In this document: positions 16,576 to 24,988 of the stretch, piece by piece
Numbering within the stretch: the stretch's first letter is position 1
Layout of the letters: each line of letters begins with the position of its first letter
DNA from: Paracoccaceae bacterium
GTDB taxonomy: Bacteria; Pseudomonadota; Alphaproteobacteria; Rhodobacterales; Rhodobacteraceae
Direction of reading: 5' to 3'
NCBI GenBank assembly: GCA_003332035.1
Contig: QOQI01000009.1
Location: 1-35,829, forward strand
Length of the DNA: 35,829 nucleotides
The notes under the pieces: generated by a model
The model's input: the letters and a program-made list of their open reading frames with translations, nothing else
Told to the model about the DNA's origin: nothing
The model's database searches: none
Position numbers and translations under genes: made by a program

Positions 16576-17561
16576 TAACTCCTCCCTACATCAAAAACTG
16601 TTGCTCCCGTAGTCTTTCGAGCCACAAGAGCCTCAAAAGCTTTGGGTACGTCTTTCAAAGGATACCTTTGATTAATATGCATATTTATATGGCCGTCGGA
16701 TAACATTTTAAACATATTGCTAGAAACCTCCCGCAGACTTTCTGGGTCAGGGATAAAATCAAAAAGGGTGGGCCTTTGAGCATATAGGGAGCCATTTTTT
16801 TGAAGATCTGCCATAGCTATGTTTTTAATTATGCCACTCGATTGCCCAAAAGAGACAAATAAGCCAAATTTTTTCAAACATGAAAGTGTGCTAGGGTAGG
16901 TCGCCTGGCCTACGCTGTCGTAAGCAACGTCAACACCAATTCCATTTGTTATTCGTCTAACTTCTTCGACAAAATTTGATTTGTTGTAATTTATCACATG
17001 GGTATATCCCACTTTTTTAGCAAGGTCGATTTTGTCATCACTTCCTACCGTCCCAATACTTTCTGCTCCAATGTGCTTAAGCCATTGACCTGCTATCAAT
17101 CCAACACCACCAGCTGCAGCATGGAAAAGCACTGTGTGAGATTTTTGAACTTTAAACGACCTGTTTAACAAATATTCAACGGTCATACCTTTGAGCATTG
17201 ATGCGGCAGCAACTTCATCGGAAACATTATCAGGTAATTTTACTAATTTTTCTGCAGGCAAGACACGTTCTTCCCTAAAAGCTCCATTAGCAGTGGTATA
17301 TGCAACCCTGTCGCCAATTTGTAAGTATTCTACATTGGCACCTACCTCAGCTACAATTCCAGCAGCTTCTCCACCTGGAATTTGAGGTCCGCTTTCTGGG
17401 AATGGATATATTCCGCTAGTCATATATACGTCAATAAAGTTCAGACCGATCTTAGTTTGATGAATTAAAACATCATTAGGTCCCAGTTCAGGGCTATCTA
17501 TCTCTCTCCAATCTAAGACTTCTATTCCACCGGGCTTATCCGCACAAATGCCTTTGGGCAT
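16575..17561 (-). CDS. Zinc-independent quinone oxidoreductase-like MDR protein
   Basis: A 328-residue medium-chain dehydrogenase/reductase of the QOR subfamily. It has an N-terminal GroES-like domain with NFIDVYMTSGIYPF (41-54) and PGGEAAGIV (62-70), then a Rossmann domain with AAAGGVG (148-154), and no zinc-ligand cysteines. The family reduces quinones or enones with NADPH. The ATG at 17561 has a GGAG ribosome site. It is first in the minus-strand operon with the cupin and the DSD1-type enzyme. A divergent SDR gene begins 144 bases away, so that gap must hold two promoters. Confidence 0.9.
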   Translation of the reverse strand: MPKGICADKPGGIEVLDWREIDSPELGPNDVLIHQTKIGLNFIDVYMTSGIYPFPESGPQIPGGEAAGIVAEVGANVEYLQIGDRVAYTTANGAFREERVLPAEKLVKLPDNVSDEVAAASMLKGMTVEYLLNRSFKVQKSHTVLFHAAAGGVGLIAGQWLKHIGAESIGTVGSDDKIDLAKKVGYTHVINYNKSNFVEEVRRITNGIGVDVAYDSVGQATYPSTLSCLKKFGLFVSFGQSSGIIKNIAMADLQKNGSLYAQRPTLFDFIPDPESLREVSSNMFKMLSDGHINMHINQRYPLKDVPKAFEALVARKTTGATVFDVGRS

Positions 17562-17705
17562 AAATTTCTCCTATTCACTTTGACTCTTACGCCATATTAA
17601 ATAGATGAAAATATACTAGCGCAATTAGTTATGAAGTCTTTATTGTAAATTTTTGTGATAAATAGATCGAATTCAAATTAGAATTTTTAAAATAGGGTTT
17701 GTGAA

Positions 17706-18407
17706 ATGGGAGAAAAAACTTGTCTTGTAATAGGTGGTGGTAGAGGCATGGGTGCGGCTACGGCCAAAGAAATGCATAAACGAGGCTATAAGCTTTCACT
17801 TATGTCTCCCTCTGATAGTTGTGAACATTTAGCTGAAAATTTGAAAGGTATCGCCTTAAGAGGAAAAGCGGAAAATAAAAAAAATTTGGAAAGAATTGTG
17901 AGCCTTACAATGGAAAAGTACGGGCGGATTGATTCAGTGTTGGTTCATGTTGGAGGACCACCAAAAGGTGATCTTTTGGAGATTGATGATGAGGATTGGG
18001 ATAAAGCCAATCAAATGATAATAAAACCAGTTGTTAGTATCTCAAAATTAGTCACTCCAATCATGCTAGAACAAGGCGGTGGATCTATAGTAAATATCAC
18101 TACCTTTTCCGCTTTTGAGCCAAGCCTTACCTTTCCAACATCCAGCGTTTATCGAGCAGGCGTATCTTCTTTTACAAAATTATTTTCAGATAGATATGGT
18201 TCTAAAAATATCCGAATGAATTGCTTACTTCCTGGGTTTACTGATAGCTTAAATTTACCTGACGAATTTGCAAAACTCTCATCATTAAACCGGTTGGCTA
18301 GAGCTGAAGAACAGGCAAAAGTAGCTGCATTTTTATTATCTGATGATAGTAGTTACATAACTGGTCAGAGCATTAGATCAGATGGTGGTGTGACAAGGCA
18401 TATGTAA
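17706..18407 (+). CDS. Atypical SDR-fold protein lacking the catalytic lysine
   Basis: A 233-residue SDR-fold protein. The nucleotide-binding loop GGGRGMG (residues 10-16) is intact, Ser135 of NITTFS matches the catalytic serine, and the C-terminus ITGQSIRSDGG is normal. However, the NNAG motif reads VHVGGPP (residues 80-86), and the YxxxK pair reads Tyr149-Arg-Ala-Gly-Val153, so the lysine that lowers the tyrosine pKa and binds the ribose is missing. Other SDRs with this RAG(V/L) variant are known, so it is not simply a sequencing error. It might be a reductase with altered chemistry or a binding protein. The ATG at 17706 has TAGGG about nine bases upstream. It is divergent from the QOR operon. 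Confidence 0.8.
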   Translation: MGEKTCLVIGGGRGMGAATAKEMHKRGYKLSLMSPSDSCEHLAENLKGIALRGKAENKKNLERIVSLTMEKYGRIDSVLVHVGGPPKGDLLEIDDEDWDKANQMIIKPVVSISKLVTPIMLEQGGGSIVNITTFSAFEPSLTFPTSSVYRAGVSSFTKLFSDRYGSKNIRMNCLLPGFTDSLNLPDEFAKLSSLNRLARAEEQAKVAAFLLSDDSSYITGQSIRSDGGVTRHM

Positions 18408-18548
18408 ATAATGTTATCTGCCTCAAGCTTTATTTTGTTTATATCTGATCTTTTCATCAGTCTGCTGCTTTAATTAAAATAATAGAAATTTTTGATGTTT
18501 AAATTAACTTTATAATAATTCGTTTAGCAACAACCAAATGGAAAGCCG

Positions 18549-19679
18549 TTGAATAAAATTTTTTCTTTTTTATTTCTTATGCTGTTTGCCTGTGAAAGTT
18601 ATGCAAACAGCATAATCGTAGGAAACTTAGGTTCTAAAATTCGAGGTGAGGTAGTTTCGACGTTTAGCTATCCTTGGTCTTTCTCTTTTCTAAACAATGA
18701 TCATCTCTTGGTCGCCACAAAGCCAGGTAAAATATGGTTGATGGATAGCTCAGGCTCTAAAATAGAAGTCGAAAATATGGTGAGCGTCGAGTATGGTGGT
18801 CAAGGTGGTATGGGCGATGTTGTTCCTCACCCAAATTACTCAGAAAATTATAATATCTATTTTTCCTACATCACTTCGGATGATGGTGGTAAAACGAGAT
18901 ACGCTGTAGTGGATAGAGCAATATTACGCGATCTTAGCTCCCCTAAGTTGGAAAGTAGAGAAAGAATATGGGAGCAATTTCCAGCCGTGATAGGCAAAGG
19001 GCATTTTTCTCACAGAATAGCATTTGGCCCTAAAGGCTCTGTGCAGGAAAATAAAATATTTATCACGTCTGGCGATCGGCAAATGCAGGATCCAGCCCAA
19101 ATGTGGGATACAAATTTTGGAAAGATTGTGCGATTAAATGATGATGGATCGGTTCCGCAAGATAACCCTTTTAAAAATCGAGGTGAATTAGCAAAGACAT
19201 TTTGGACTACTGGGCATCGAAATGCGCTAGGCTTAGCATTTGACCAGAAAAATCAATTATGGGCCAATGAAATGGGTCCAAGACATGGGGATGAATTGAA
19301 CCTGATTGTGCCAGGATCCAACTATGGTTGGCCACTAGTTTCAGAGGGTAATCATTACAATGGGGCTGTAATTCCACCACATGATACACGGCCAGAATTT
19401 ACTTCACCAGTAGCTTATTGGGTTCCAACGTTAGCTCCCTCAGGTTTAACTTTTTATTTTGGAAATGAATTTAAAGAGTGGCAGGGACAAGCGTTTTTGG
19501 GAGGATTAAAAGGTAAGTCTCTGGTCAGGCTGAAATTCAAAGATGAACAAGTGATCGAGGAAGAAAGGTTTTCATGGCGAGTGCGAGTTAGAGATGTTGA
19601 AGTTCAAAACAGCGGTTCCGTTTGGGTAATTGAGGATGGGTCCAATGCTCGCTTAATAAAATTCTCTTCGCCAAATTAG
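18549..19679 (+). CDS. Exported PQQ-dependent sugar dehydrogenase-like (YliI/soluble GDH family)
   Basis: A 376-residue six-bladed beta-propeller protein with an N-terminal signal peptide (hydrophobic stretch at residues 4-14, likely cleavage near SYA-NS). The Cys15 in LFAC-E could alternatively be a lipobox, although Phe at -2 is unusual. Family motifs: GHFSHRIAFGP (151-161) around the catalytic His, TTGHRNALGLAFD (220-232), NEMGPRHGDELN (240-251), SNYGWP, and APSGLTFYFG. Members oxidise aldose sugars in the periplasm with PQQ. The start is TTG at 18549 after GGAAAG. The next gene, also exported, starts three bases later, so the two form an operon. No PQQ biosynthesis genes are in the window. 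Confidence 0.87.
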   Translation: MNKIFSFLFLMLFACESYANSIIVGNLGSKIRGEVVSTFSYPWSFSFLNNDHLLVATKPGKIWLMDSSGSKIEVENMVSVEYGGQGGMGDVVPHPNYSENYNIYFSYITSDDGGKTRYAVVDRAILRDLSSPKLESRERIWEQFPAVIGKGHFSHRIAFGPKGSVQENKIFITSGDRQMQDPAQMWDTNFGKIVRLNDDGSVPQDNPFKNRGELAKTFWTTGHRNALGLAFDQKNQLWANEMGPRHGDELNLIVPGSNYGWPLVSEGNHYNGAVIPPHDTRPEFTSPVAYWVPTLAPSGLTFYFGNEFKEWQGQAFLGGLKGKSLVRLKFKDEQVIEEERFSWRVRVRDVEVQNSGSVWVIEDGSNARLIKFSSPN

Positions 19680-19681
19680 TA

Positions 19682-20260
19682 TTGATAAAAATTGTGTCTT
19701 GGAAATTCCTTTTAAGTTTTATCACCCTGTTTTGTTTGTCAATTTCATCGGCCAATGGCGCGAGTAGTCAGCGGAATAATCTTCTTAAGGTAATTGAGCA
19801 AATTAATGCAGACGTAATTTTTTTACGCCATGCATTGGCGCCTGGGTTTGGAGATCCAGAGAATTTTAACTTAGCAGATTGCAATACCCAAAGAAATTTA
19901 GACGATATAGGGCGCGCTCAAGCGGTTAAGATAGGAATTGAATTTAAGTCCTATGGTATTGAATTTGAGGAAATTCTTTCAAGCCAGTGGTGCCGATGCA
20001 AAGATACTGCAAACCTTTTAAATTTAGGAGATTGGAATGAGTTCATGGGGTTGAATTCCTTCTTCCAAAATTTTTCTAAAAAAGAAGACACTTTGGCTTT
20101 ATTGAATAAAAAATTGCTTTCGAAGAAAACAGGTTTAACCCTTATGATAACCCATCAAGTCGTAATACGTGCTGTCACTGGTATTGTAGTCTCAAGCGGC
20201 GGACTTGTGGCTTTTAACTCCAAAACAGGTCAGTCTGTAATTCATAAATTTGAAAATTAA
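19682..20260 (+). CDS. Exported histidine phosphatase family protein
   Basis: A 192-residue protein with a signal peptide (hydrophobic residues 9-24, likely cleavage near ANGA). The phosphatase core is present: FLRHALAP with Arg49 and nucleophile His50, a second arginine in SSQWCRCKDTA (Arg105), and the C-terminal His158 in MITHQVV. This branch of the superfamily is found in periplasmic proteins of unknown substrate. TTG at 19682 lies three bases after the stop of the sugar dehydrogenase gene; GTG at 19694 is an alternative. Tight spacing suggests a joint periplasmic role, but nothing shows which phosphate ester is used. Confidence 0.82.
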   Translation: MIKIVSWKFLLSFITLFCLSISSANGASSQRNNLLKVIEQINADVIFLRHALAPGFGDPENFNLADCNTQRNLDDIGRAQAVKIGIEFKSYGIEFEEILSSQWCRCKDTANLLNLGDWNEFMGLNSFFQNFSKKEDTLALLNKKLLSKKTGLTLMITHQVVIRAVTGIVVSSGGLVAFNSKTGQSVIHKFEN

Positions 20261-20415
20261 GTGAATGATTTTTTATGATGAATTATTAATCTTATCTAAT
20301 TAAAACTGCATAATTTTCCTATTTTTCTGGGTTCTCTAATCAAAAATTAAATAAGTTATTGATTAATTGTGTAAACGAAAGCACACTTTCCTGGTGTAAT
20401 GACAAGGGGGAAAAT

Positions 20416-21408
20416 ATGACTCTTACGCATCAAATAAGCCGTAGGTTAGCACTCGCATTAGTAGCAAGCGCAAGCCTATTTTCATCAGTTGGCATCGCTG
20501 CTGCTGACAAAATTAAAGTTGCCGCAATCTATACGTTGCCAGTTGAACAGCAGTGGATCAGCCGCATTCATAAGGCTTTGAATTCGGCAGCAGATCGTGG
20601 TGATATAGAATATACATTTTCTGAAAATGTGGCCAACACCGACTACGAACGAGTTATGCGTGAATACGCTGAGCAGGGACAACAACTCATAGTGGGTGAA
20701 GTCTTTGGTTTAGAAAGAGCTGCTCGAAAAGTTGCAAAAGATTATCAAGACACTGCATTTTTAATGGGCTCTTCATTTGGAGGAGTTGGACCAAATTTCT
20801 CAGTATTCGATAATTGGATTCATGAACCATCATACCTATCTGGAATGATTGCTGGTGCAATGACTAAGTCTAATAAAATAGGAATGGTTGGCGGATATGC
20901 TATTCCAGAAGTGAACCGTTTAATGCACGCATTTATGGATGGTGCTAGAGATGTAAATCCAGATGTTAAGTTTATGGTGAACTTTATAGATAGTTGGTAT
21001 GATCCTCCCAAAGCGAAAGAGAGCGCATTTGCGATGATGGATGCTGGCGCTGACATCATGTATGCGGAACGCTTTGGTGTATCGGATGCAGCTGTTGAAA
21101 GAGGTATAAAAGCTATTGGTAATGTTATAGATACCTCGGGTGATTATCCGGGAACGATTTTAGCTTCTGCTTTATGGCATATGGAGGCTACAATAGATAA
21201 AGCCATATCAAATGTTGTATCAGGTAACTTTGAAGCATCGGATTACGGACAATATAGCTTCATGGCCTATGGTGGCGGATCTTTGGTAATGGATGAAAGC
21301 CTTGTGCCAGCTGATGTGGCTAGTTCAGTAAAAGCAAAACAGCAAGAAATACTAGACGGTTTATTCCGAGTAAATGTAAATGATGCTCGGCCTCAATCAG
21401 ACGGTTAA
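20416..21408 (+). CDS. BMP-family ABC transporter substrate-binding protein (nucleoside/nucleobase-type)
   Basis: A 330-residue periplasmic protein of the basic membrane protein (PnrA/Med) family. The signal peptide runs from MTLTHQISRRLALAL to about AAA-DK (residue 30). The mature part has the family traits: KVAAIYTLP at the start, FLMGSSFGG, SYLSGMIAGAMTKSNKIGMVGG near residues 135-158, and YGGGSLVMDESLVP at the end. No lipobox is present. ATG at 20416 is chosen because AAGGGGGAA lies just upstream; the frame opens earlier at a TTG (20359) that would destroy the signal peptide. It heads an operon with an ATPase, two permeases and a cytosine deaminase, so a pyrimidine nucleoside or base is the likely ligand. 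Confidence 0.9.
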   Translation: MTLTHQISRRLALALVASASLFSSVGIAAADKIKVAAIYTLPVEQQWISRIHKALNSAADRGDIEYTFSENVANTDYERVMREYAEQGQQLIVGEVFGLERAARKVAKDYQDTAFLMGSSFGGVGPNFSVFDNWIHEPSYLSGMIAGAMTKSNKIGMVGGYAIPEVNRLMHAFMDGARDVNPDVKFMVNFIDSWYDPPKAKESAFAMMDAGADIMYAERFGVSDAAVERGIKAIGNVIDTSGDYPGTILASALWHMEATIDKAISNVVSGNFEASDYGQYSFMAYGGGSLVMDESLVPADVASSVKAKQQEILDGLFRVNVNDARPQSDG

Positions 21409-21416
21409 ATTTAATT

Positions 21417-21444
21417 GGTCGGCACCGTCACGTGCCGACCTTTT
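21417..21444 (+). terminator. Intercistronic hairpin with U-run after the BMP binding-protein gene
   Basis: GGTCGGCAC (21417-21425) pairs perfectly with GTGCCGACC (21432-21440) over a 6-base loop, followed by TTTT. This has the form of an intrinsic terminator, placed between the binding protein stop and the ATPase start. As the next three genes have no other obvious promoter, it is best read as a partial terminator or mRNA stabiliser giving more binding protein than transporter core. Confidence 0.65.
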
Positions 21445-21449
21445 ATAAT

Positions 21450-22967
21450 ATGACTTCTTCACCCGTATTAACTCTTAATGGTTTGTCAAAGACCTTTGGT
21501 TCTATTCAGGCGGCCGATGCAATTAATTTGGAACTTTTTAGAGGTGAAGTACTTGCTCTACTTGGTGAAAATGGGGCTGGCAAAACGACATTAATGAATA
21601 TGTTGTTTGGCCACTACATGCCAGATGACGGCACCATAGATATAATTGATGATTCAGGGCATACTGAGCCATTACAACTTGGTAACCCTCAGGCGTCTAT
21701 TGCTGCTGGGATTGGTATGGTTCACCAACATTTTACCTTAGCTGAAAATCTAGATGCCCTCGATAATATAATGCTCGGCTCAGAGAAGTTTCTAAATATA
21801 AGGCGCAATAAGCCGCAAGCAGTCCAAAAAGTTCAAAAAATTATGAATGATAGTGGATTAGTCGCTCCAATGGATGTTGCTGTTGGAAAGCTAACGGTGG
21901 GTGAGAGACAACGCGTTGAAATTTTAAAAGCACTATACCAAGACGTAAAAATCCTAGTGCTAGACGAACCAACAGCGGTTCTTACGCCACAAGAAGCTGA
22001 TAAGTTATTTGAAAATATTACGGCCATGACCAGAAATGGCCTCTCAGTGATTTTTATTTCCCATAAATTGCGAGAAGTTTTGGCTTTTTCAAATCGAATA
22101 GCAGTTCTTCGTCATGGTGAGAAGGTAGGCGAAATTTCAAGTAAGGAAGCTGACGAGAGAAAAATAGCACGCTTGATGGTTGGAGAAGATACGAAAATAT
22201 CTTCTAGAAAAAAAATCAAGGTTGGAGCGCCAGTACTAGAACTGGATAATCTGACCATTTCTGGTTCTTCGAAAAGAGAAAGTATCTCTAATATAAATCT
22301 ATCGGTCAATAAGCATGAAATTTTAGGGATTGCTGGGATTTCCGGAAATGGTCAAACGGTATTGGCAAATGCAATCTCTGGTTTGGTAAAGCCTTCTTCT
22401 GGTAAAATTAAGATCGATGGTAAAACTATAACCTCGAATGATCCGTCTAGTATCATCCAAGCCGGAGTCGGACGTATACCAGAAGACAGGCATAAAGATG
22501 GTATTGTCGGCCAGATGAGCGTAGCGGAGAATATGATAATAGAGGATTTAAATAGTGGTAAAATTCAAAGCCGAGGTTTGCTCAATCGTGAAGCCATAAT
22601 GCAGCATTGTTCAGATTTAAGTTCTAAATACGATGTAAGAGGTCCAGGTCCAAATGCCTCTGCACGCTTGCTATCAGGTGGTAATATCCAAAAATTAATT
22701 CTGGCTCGGGTTTTTGAAGCTTCTCCAAAACTAATCCTAGCAAATCAGCCAACTAGGGGATTGGATCTGGGTGCCGCTGCAGACGTAGCCAATCGCCTGC
22801 TGGAGGCGCGCCAACGAGGTTCTGGTGTTGTCCTGATTTCTGAAGATCTAGACGAAATTTTAAGTTTGTCTGACCGTATTATGGTAATTTACGATGGTAA
22901 TCTTAGAATGGCTGAAACGCATAATAGGGAAAGTCTTGGATTAATGATGGCTGGTGAGATTGCATGA
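21450..22967 (+). CDS. BMP-type ABC transporter ATP-binding protein (double ABC domain)
   Basis: A 505-residue protein with two ABC domains in the manner of sugar/nucleoside importers. Domain 1 is canonical: Walker A GENGAGKT (39-46), Walker B LVLDEP, and a variant signature LTVGERQRVEI. Domain 2 has a degenerate Walker A, GISGNGQT, with Gln for Lys, and a signature LLSGGNIQK, which is normal for this family. ATG at 21450 is used; a GTG at 21432 lies inside the terminator-like hairpin and is unlikely. No strong ribosome site is visible at 21450. The stop overlaps the first permease start by four bases (ATGA). Confidence 0.92.
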   Translation: MTSSPVLTLNGLSKTFGSIQAADAINLELFRGEVLALLGENGAGKTTLMNMLFGHYMPDDGTIDIIDDSGHTEPLQLGNPQASIAAGIGMVHQHFTLAENLDALDNIMLGSEKFLNIRRNKPQAVQKVQKIMNDSGLVAPMDVAVGKLTVGERQRVEILKALYQDVKILVLDEPTAVLTPQEADKLFENITAMTRNGLSVIFISHKLREVLAFSNRIAVLRHGEKVGEISSKEADERKIARLMVGEDTKISSRKKIKVGAPVLELDNLTISGSSKRESISNINLSVNKHEILGIAGISGNGQTVLANAISGLVKPSSGKIKIDGKTITSNDPSSIIQAGVGRIPEDRHKDGIVGQMSVAENMIIEDLNSGKIQSRGLLNREAIMQHCSDLSSKYDVRGPGPNASARLLSGGNIQKLILARVFEASPKLILANQPTRGLDLGAAADVANRLLEARQRGSGVVLISEDLDEILSLSDRIMVIYDGNLRMAETHNRESLGLMMAGEIA

Positions 22968-24034
22968 TTAGGATAGAGCCAAGAAATGCAAACTCTGCCA
23001 TCTTTAGTTATGGAGTGCCAATTCTTTCTGCATTTATAGCTTTAATTTTAGCCTCTATTCCTCTTTGGTTCGCTGGAGCTCCCGTTTTAATTTCATACGT
23101 TGAAATGGCTAAAGGAGTATTTGGGTCAAAATTTGCTTTTTCAGAGATGTTAACAAGAGCTACGCCTTTAATGTTTACAGGATTAGCAGCTGCATTGGCG
23201 TTCAGAGCTAAACTTTGGAATATAGGGGCGGAGGGGCAGTTATATCTTGGAGCAATGGCAACCGCTGCGATTGGAACAGGTTTGATAGAGGCCCCGGCTT
23301 TTATTTTGATCCCTTTAATTATAACATTTGGCTGTGCGGCTGGTTCCGTTGGAATGGTCGTTCCCGCATTATTAAAAACAAGATATGGCGCTGATGAAGT
23401 TGTTACAACTTTATTACTAAACTTTATAATTATTATTTTTCTGCAGTATATGCTTGAAGGTCCTTTGAAAGACCCAATGGGCTTGGGGTGGCCTCAAAGT
23501 TCTCCAATTCTTGATCAGGGTATGTTACCGCCTTTGATGGAAAGAATGCGAGTACACTCAGGTTTAGTAATTGCAATTGTGTGTGCTTTAATAGCACAAT
23601 TTATGTTGGCAAGATCTGTTTGGGGTTTTAAGTTGCGCGCTGTTGGGGAGAATGTATTTGCTGCCCGGCACGCTGGCATTAAGGTCAACCGTACAATAAT
23701 TGGTGCAGCTTTGATTTCTGGAGCCCTCGCGGGAATGGCGGGCGTAAGCGAGGTTGCCGGTTTGAAGGGTTATCTCACGTCAGACTTATCGCCAGGATTT
23801 GGCTATGCGGGGATCATTGTGGCAATGCTTGCAGGATTATCACCAATTGGTGTGGTAATATCGGCGTTGTTTATAGCTTCTGTTTTTGTTGGCGCTGACA
23901 GTATGAGCCGAGCGATGGGTGTATCTTCTTATCTTGCAGATTTAGTTGTCTCCACATCGCTACTATGCGTTCTTATTGGTGGGTTTTTCGGTCGGTTCAA
24001 ATTGGTAAGAACAAGCTTAAAAGGTCAAAATTAA
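22964..24034 (+). CDS. BMP-type ABC transporter permease 1 (YufP-like)
   Basis: A 356-residue permease of the branched-chain-amino-acid/ribose/nucleoside superfamily (BPD_transp_2). The first helix is at about residues 14-37. LTRATPLMFTGLAAALAFRAKLWNIGAEGQLYLGA spans roughly residues 63-98, and KLRAVGENVFAARHAGIKV near residue 225 is the ATPase-contact loop. About eight to ten membrane segments. Coupled by ATGA to the ATPase gene and followed without gap by the second permease. Confidence 0.92.
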   Translation: MIRIEPRNANSAIFSYGVPILSAFIALILASIPLWFAGAPVLISYVEMAKGVFGSKFAFSEMLTRATPLMFTGLAAALAFRAKLWNIGAEGQLYLGAMATAAIGTGLIEAPAFILIPLIITFGCAAGSVGMVVPALLKTRYGADEVVTTLLLNFIIIIFLQYMLEGPLKDPMGLGWPQSSPILDQGMLPPLMERMRVHSGLVIAIVCALIAQFMLARSVWGFKLRAVGENVFAARHAGIKVNRTIIGAALISGALAGMAGVSEVAGLKGYLTSDLSPGFGYAGIIVAMLAGLSPIGVVISALFIASVFVGADSMSRAMGVSSYLADLVVSTSLLCVLIGGFFGRFKLVRTSLKGQN

Positions 24035-24979
24035 ATGGTTGAAATTTTTCAAATTCTTCTGAGTGAAAGCTTTTGGGCTGCTTCTTTGAGAATTGCTACG
24101 CCTTTAATTTTTGGAGTTTTAGGCGCTTTAATTTGTGAAAAATCAGGTGTTCTTAATTTAGGTATTGAAGGAATATTTGTTGCGGGTGCTATGTCGGGTT
24201 GGATGGCGGTTTGGTTGGGTGCAGGTCTATGGGGAGGTGTACTAGTTGCTGCGCTGGCCGGTGGATTTTTTGGATTAATTCATGCTATTTTAACAGTCCC
24301 TTTAGGGTTATCTCAGCACGTTTCAGGACTTGGCGTTACATTATTTGCGACCTCAGTAAGTTACTTTTCCTATAGAACCGCATTACCAAACGTTTCTTCT
24401 CCTCCAAGAATTGAACCATTTAGACCATTAGAAATCCCAATCTTGTCAGATCTTCCATTTATTGGAGCAGTTTTATCTCAACAAACCGCTCTGACTTGGT
24501 TAGCGCTATTTATGGTTGGGCTTGTTTGGTACGTAATGAACCGCACTGGTCTAGGAGTTGCGATCAAAGCGGTTGGTGACAATCCGAATAGTGTAGATGC
24601 GCAAGGTCTTAGCGTTTACGGACTTAGGATAGGCGCTATTGTAGCAGGTTCGGCACTTATGGCCTTGGGTGGTGCTTTTCTTACGATGTCTGCTTTCGAT
24701 GCTTTTTTCTTTGGGATGGTCAATGGGCGGGGTTGGATTTGTATTGCCTTAGTTATTTTTGCAAGTTGGAAACCTGGAAAAGCTTTATTAGGTGCGTTGT
24801 TATTTGGGGCCTTTGATGCATTACAAGTTCGAATGCAGACCGAGGTAGGAGCAAAAGTTCCTTCCCAAGTTTTCCTAGCTGCACCGTACATACTATCGAT
24901 ACTAGCTTTGGTAATAGCAGCCCGACGGGCGGAATATCCAAGAGCGCTACTCACACCTTGGTTTAAAGGACAAAGATAG
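24035..24979 (+). CDS. BMP-type ABC transporter permease 2 (YufQ-like)
   Basis: A 314-residue partner permease of the same superfamily. ATPLIFGVLGALICEKSGVLNLGIEGIF (residues 22-48), AIKAVGDNPNSVDAQGLSVYGLR for the contact loop and NGRGWICIALVIFASWKPG are close to the known pattern for this importer. It begins at the ATG directly after the TAA of permease 1. The cytosine deaminase gene starts nine bases after its stop, with its own GGAG ribosome site. Confidence 0.92.
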   Translation: MVEIFQILLSESFWAASLRIATPLIFGVLGALICEKSGVLNLGIEGIFVAGAMSGWMAVWLGAGLWGGVLVAALAGGFFGLIHAILTVPLGLSQHVSGLGVTLFATSVSYFSYRTALPNVSSPPRIEPFRPLEIPILSDLPFIGAVLSQQTALTWLALFMVGLVWYVMNRTGLGVAIKAVGDNPNSVDAQGLSVYGLRIGAIVAGSALMALGGAFLTMSAFDAFFFGMVNGRGWICIALVIFASWKPGKALLGALLFGAFDALQVRMQTEVGAKVPSQVFLAAPYILSILALVIAARRAEYPRALLTPWFKGQR

Positions 24980-24988
24980 GAGTAAATT

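Noticed and set aside
20359-20418. Longer start (TTG at 20359) for the BMP binding protein
   Set aside because: It would put a polar stretch before the signal peptide, while ATG 20416 has a strong AAGGGGGAA ribosome site.
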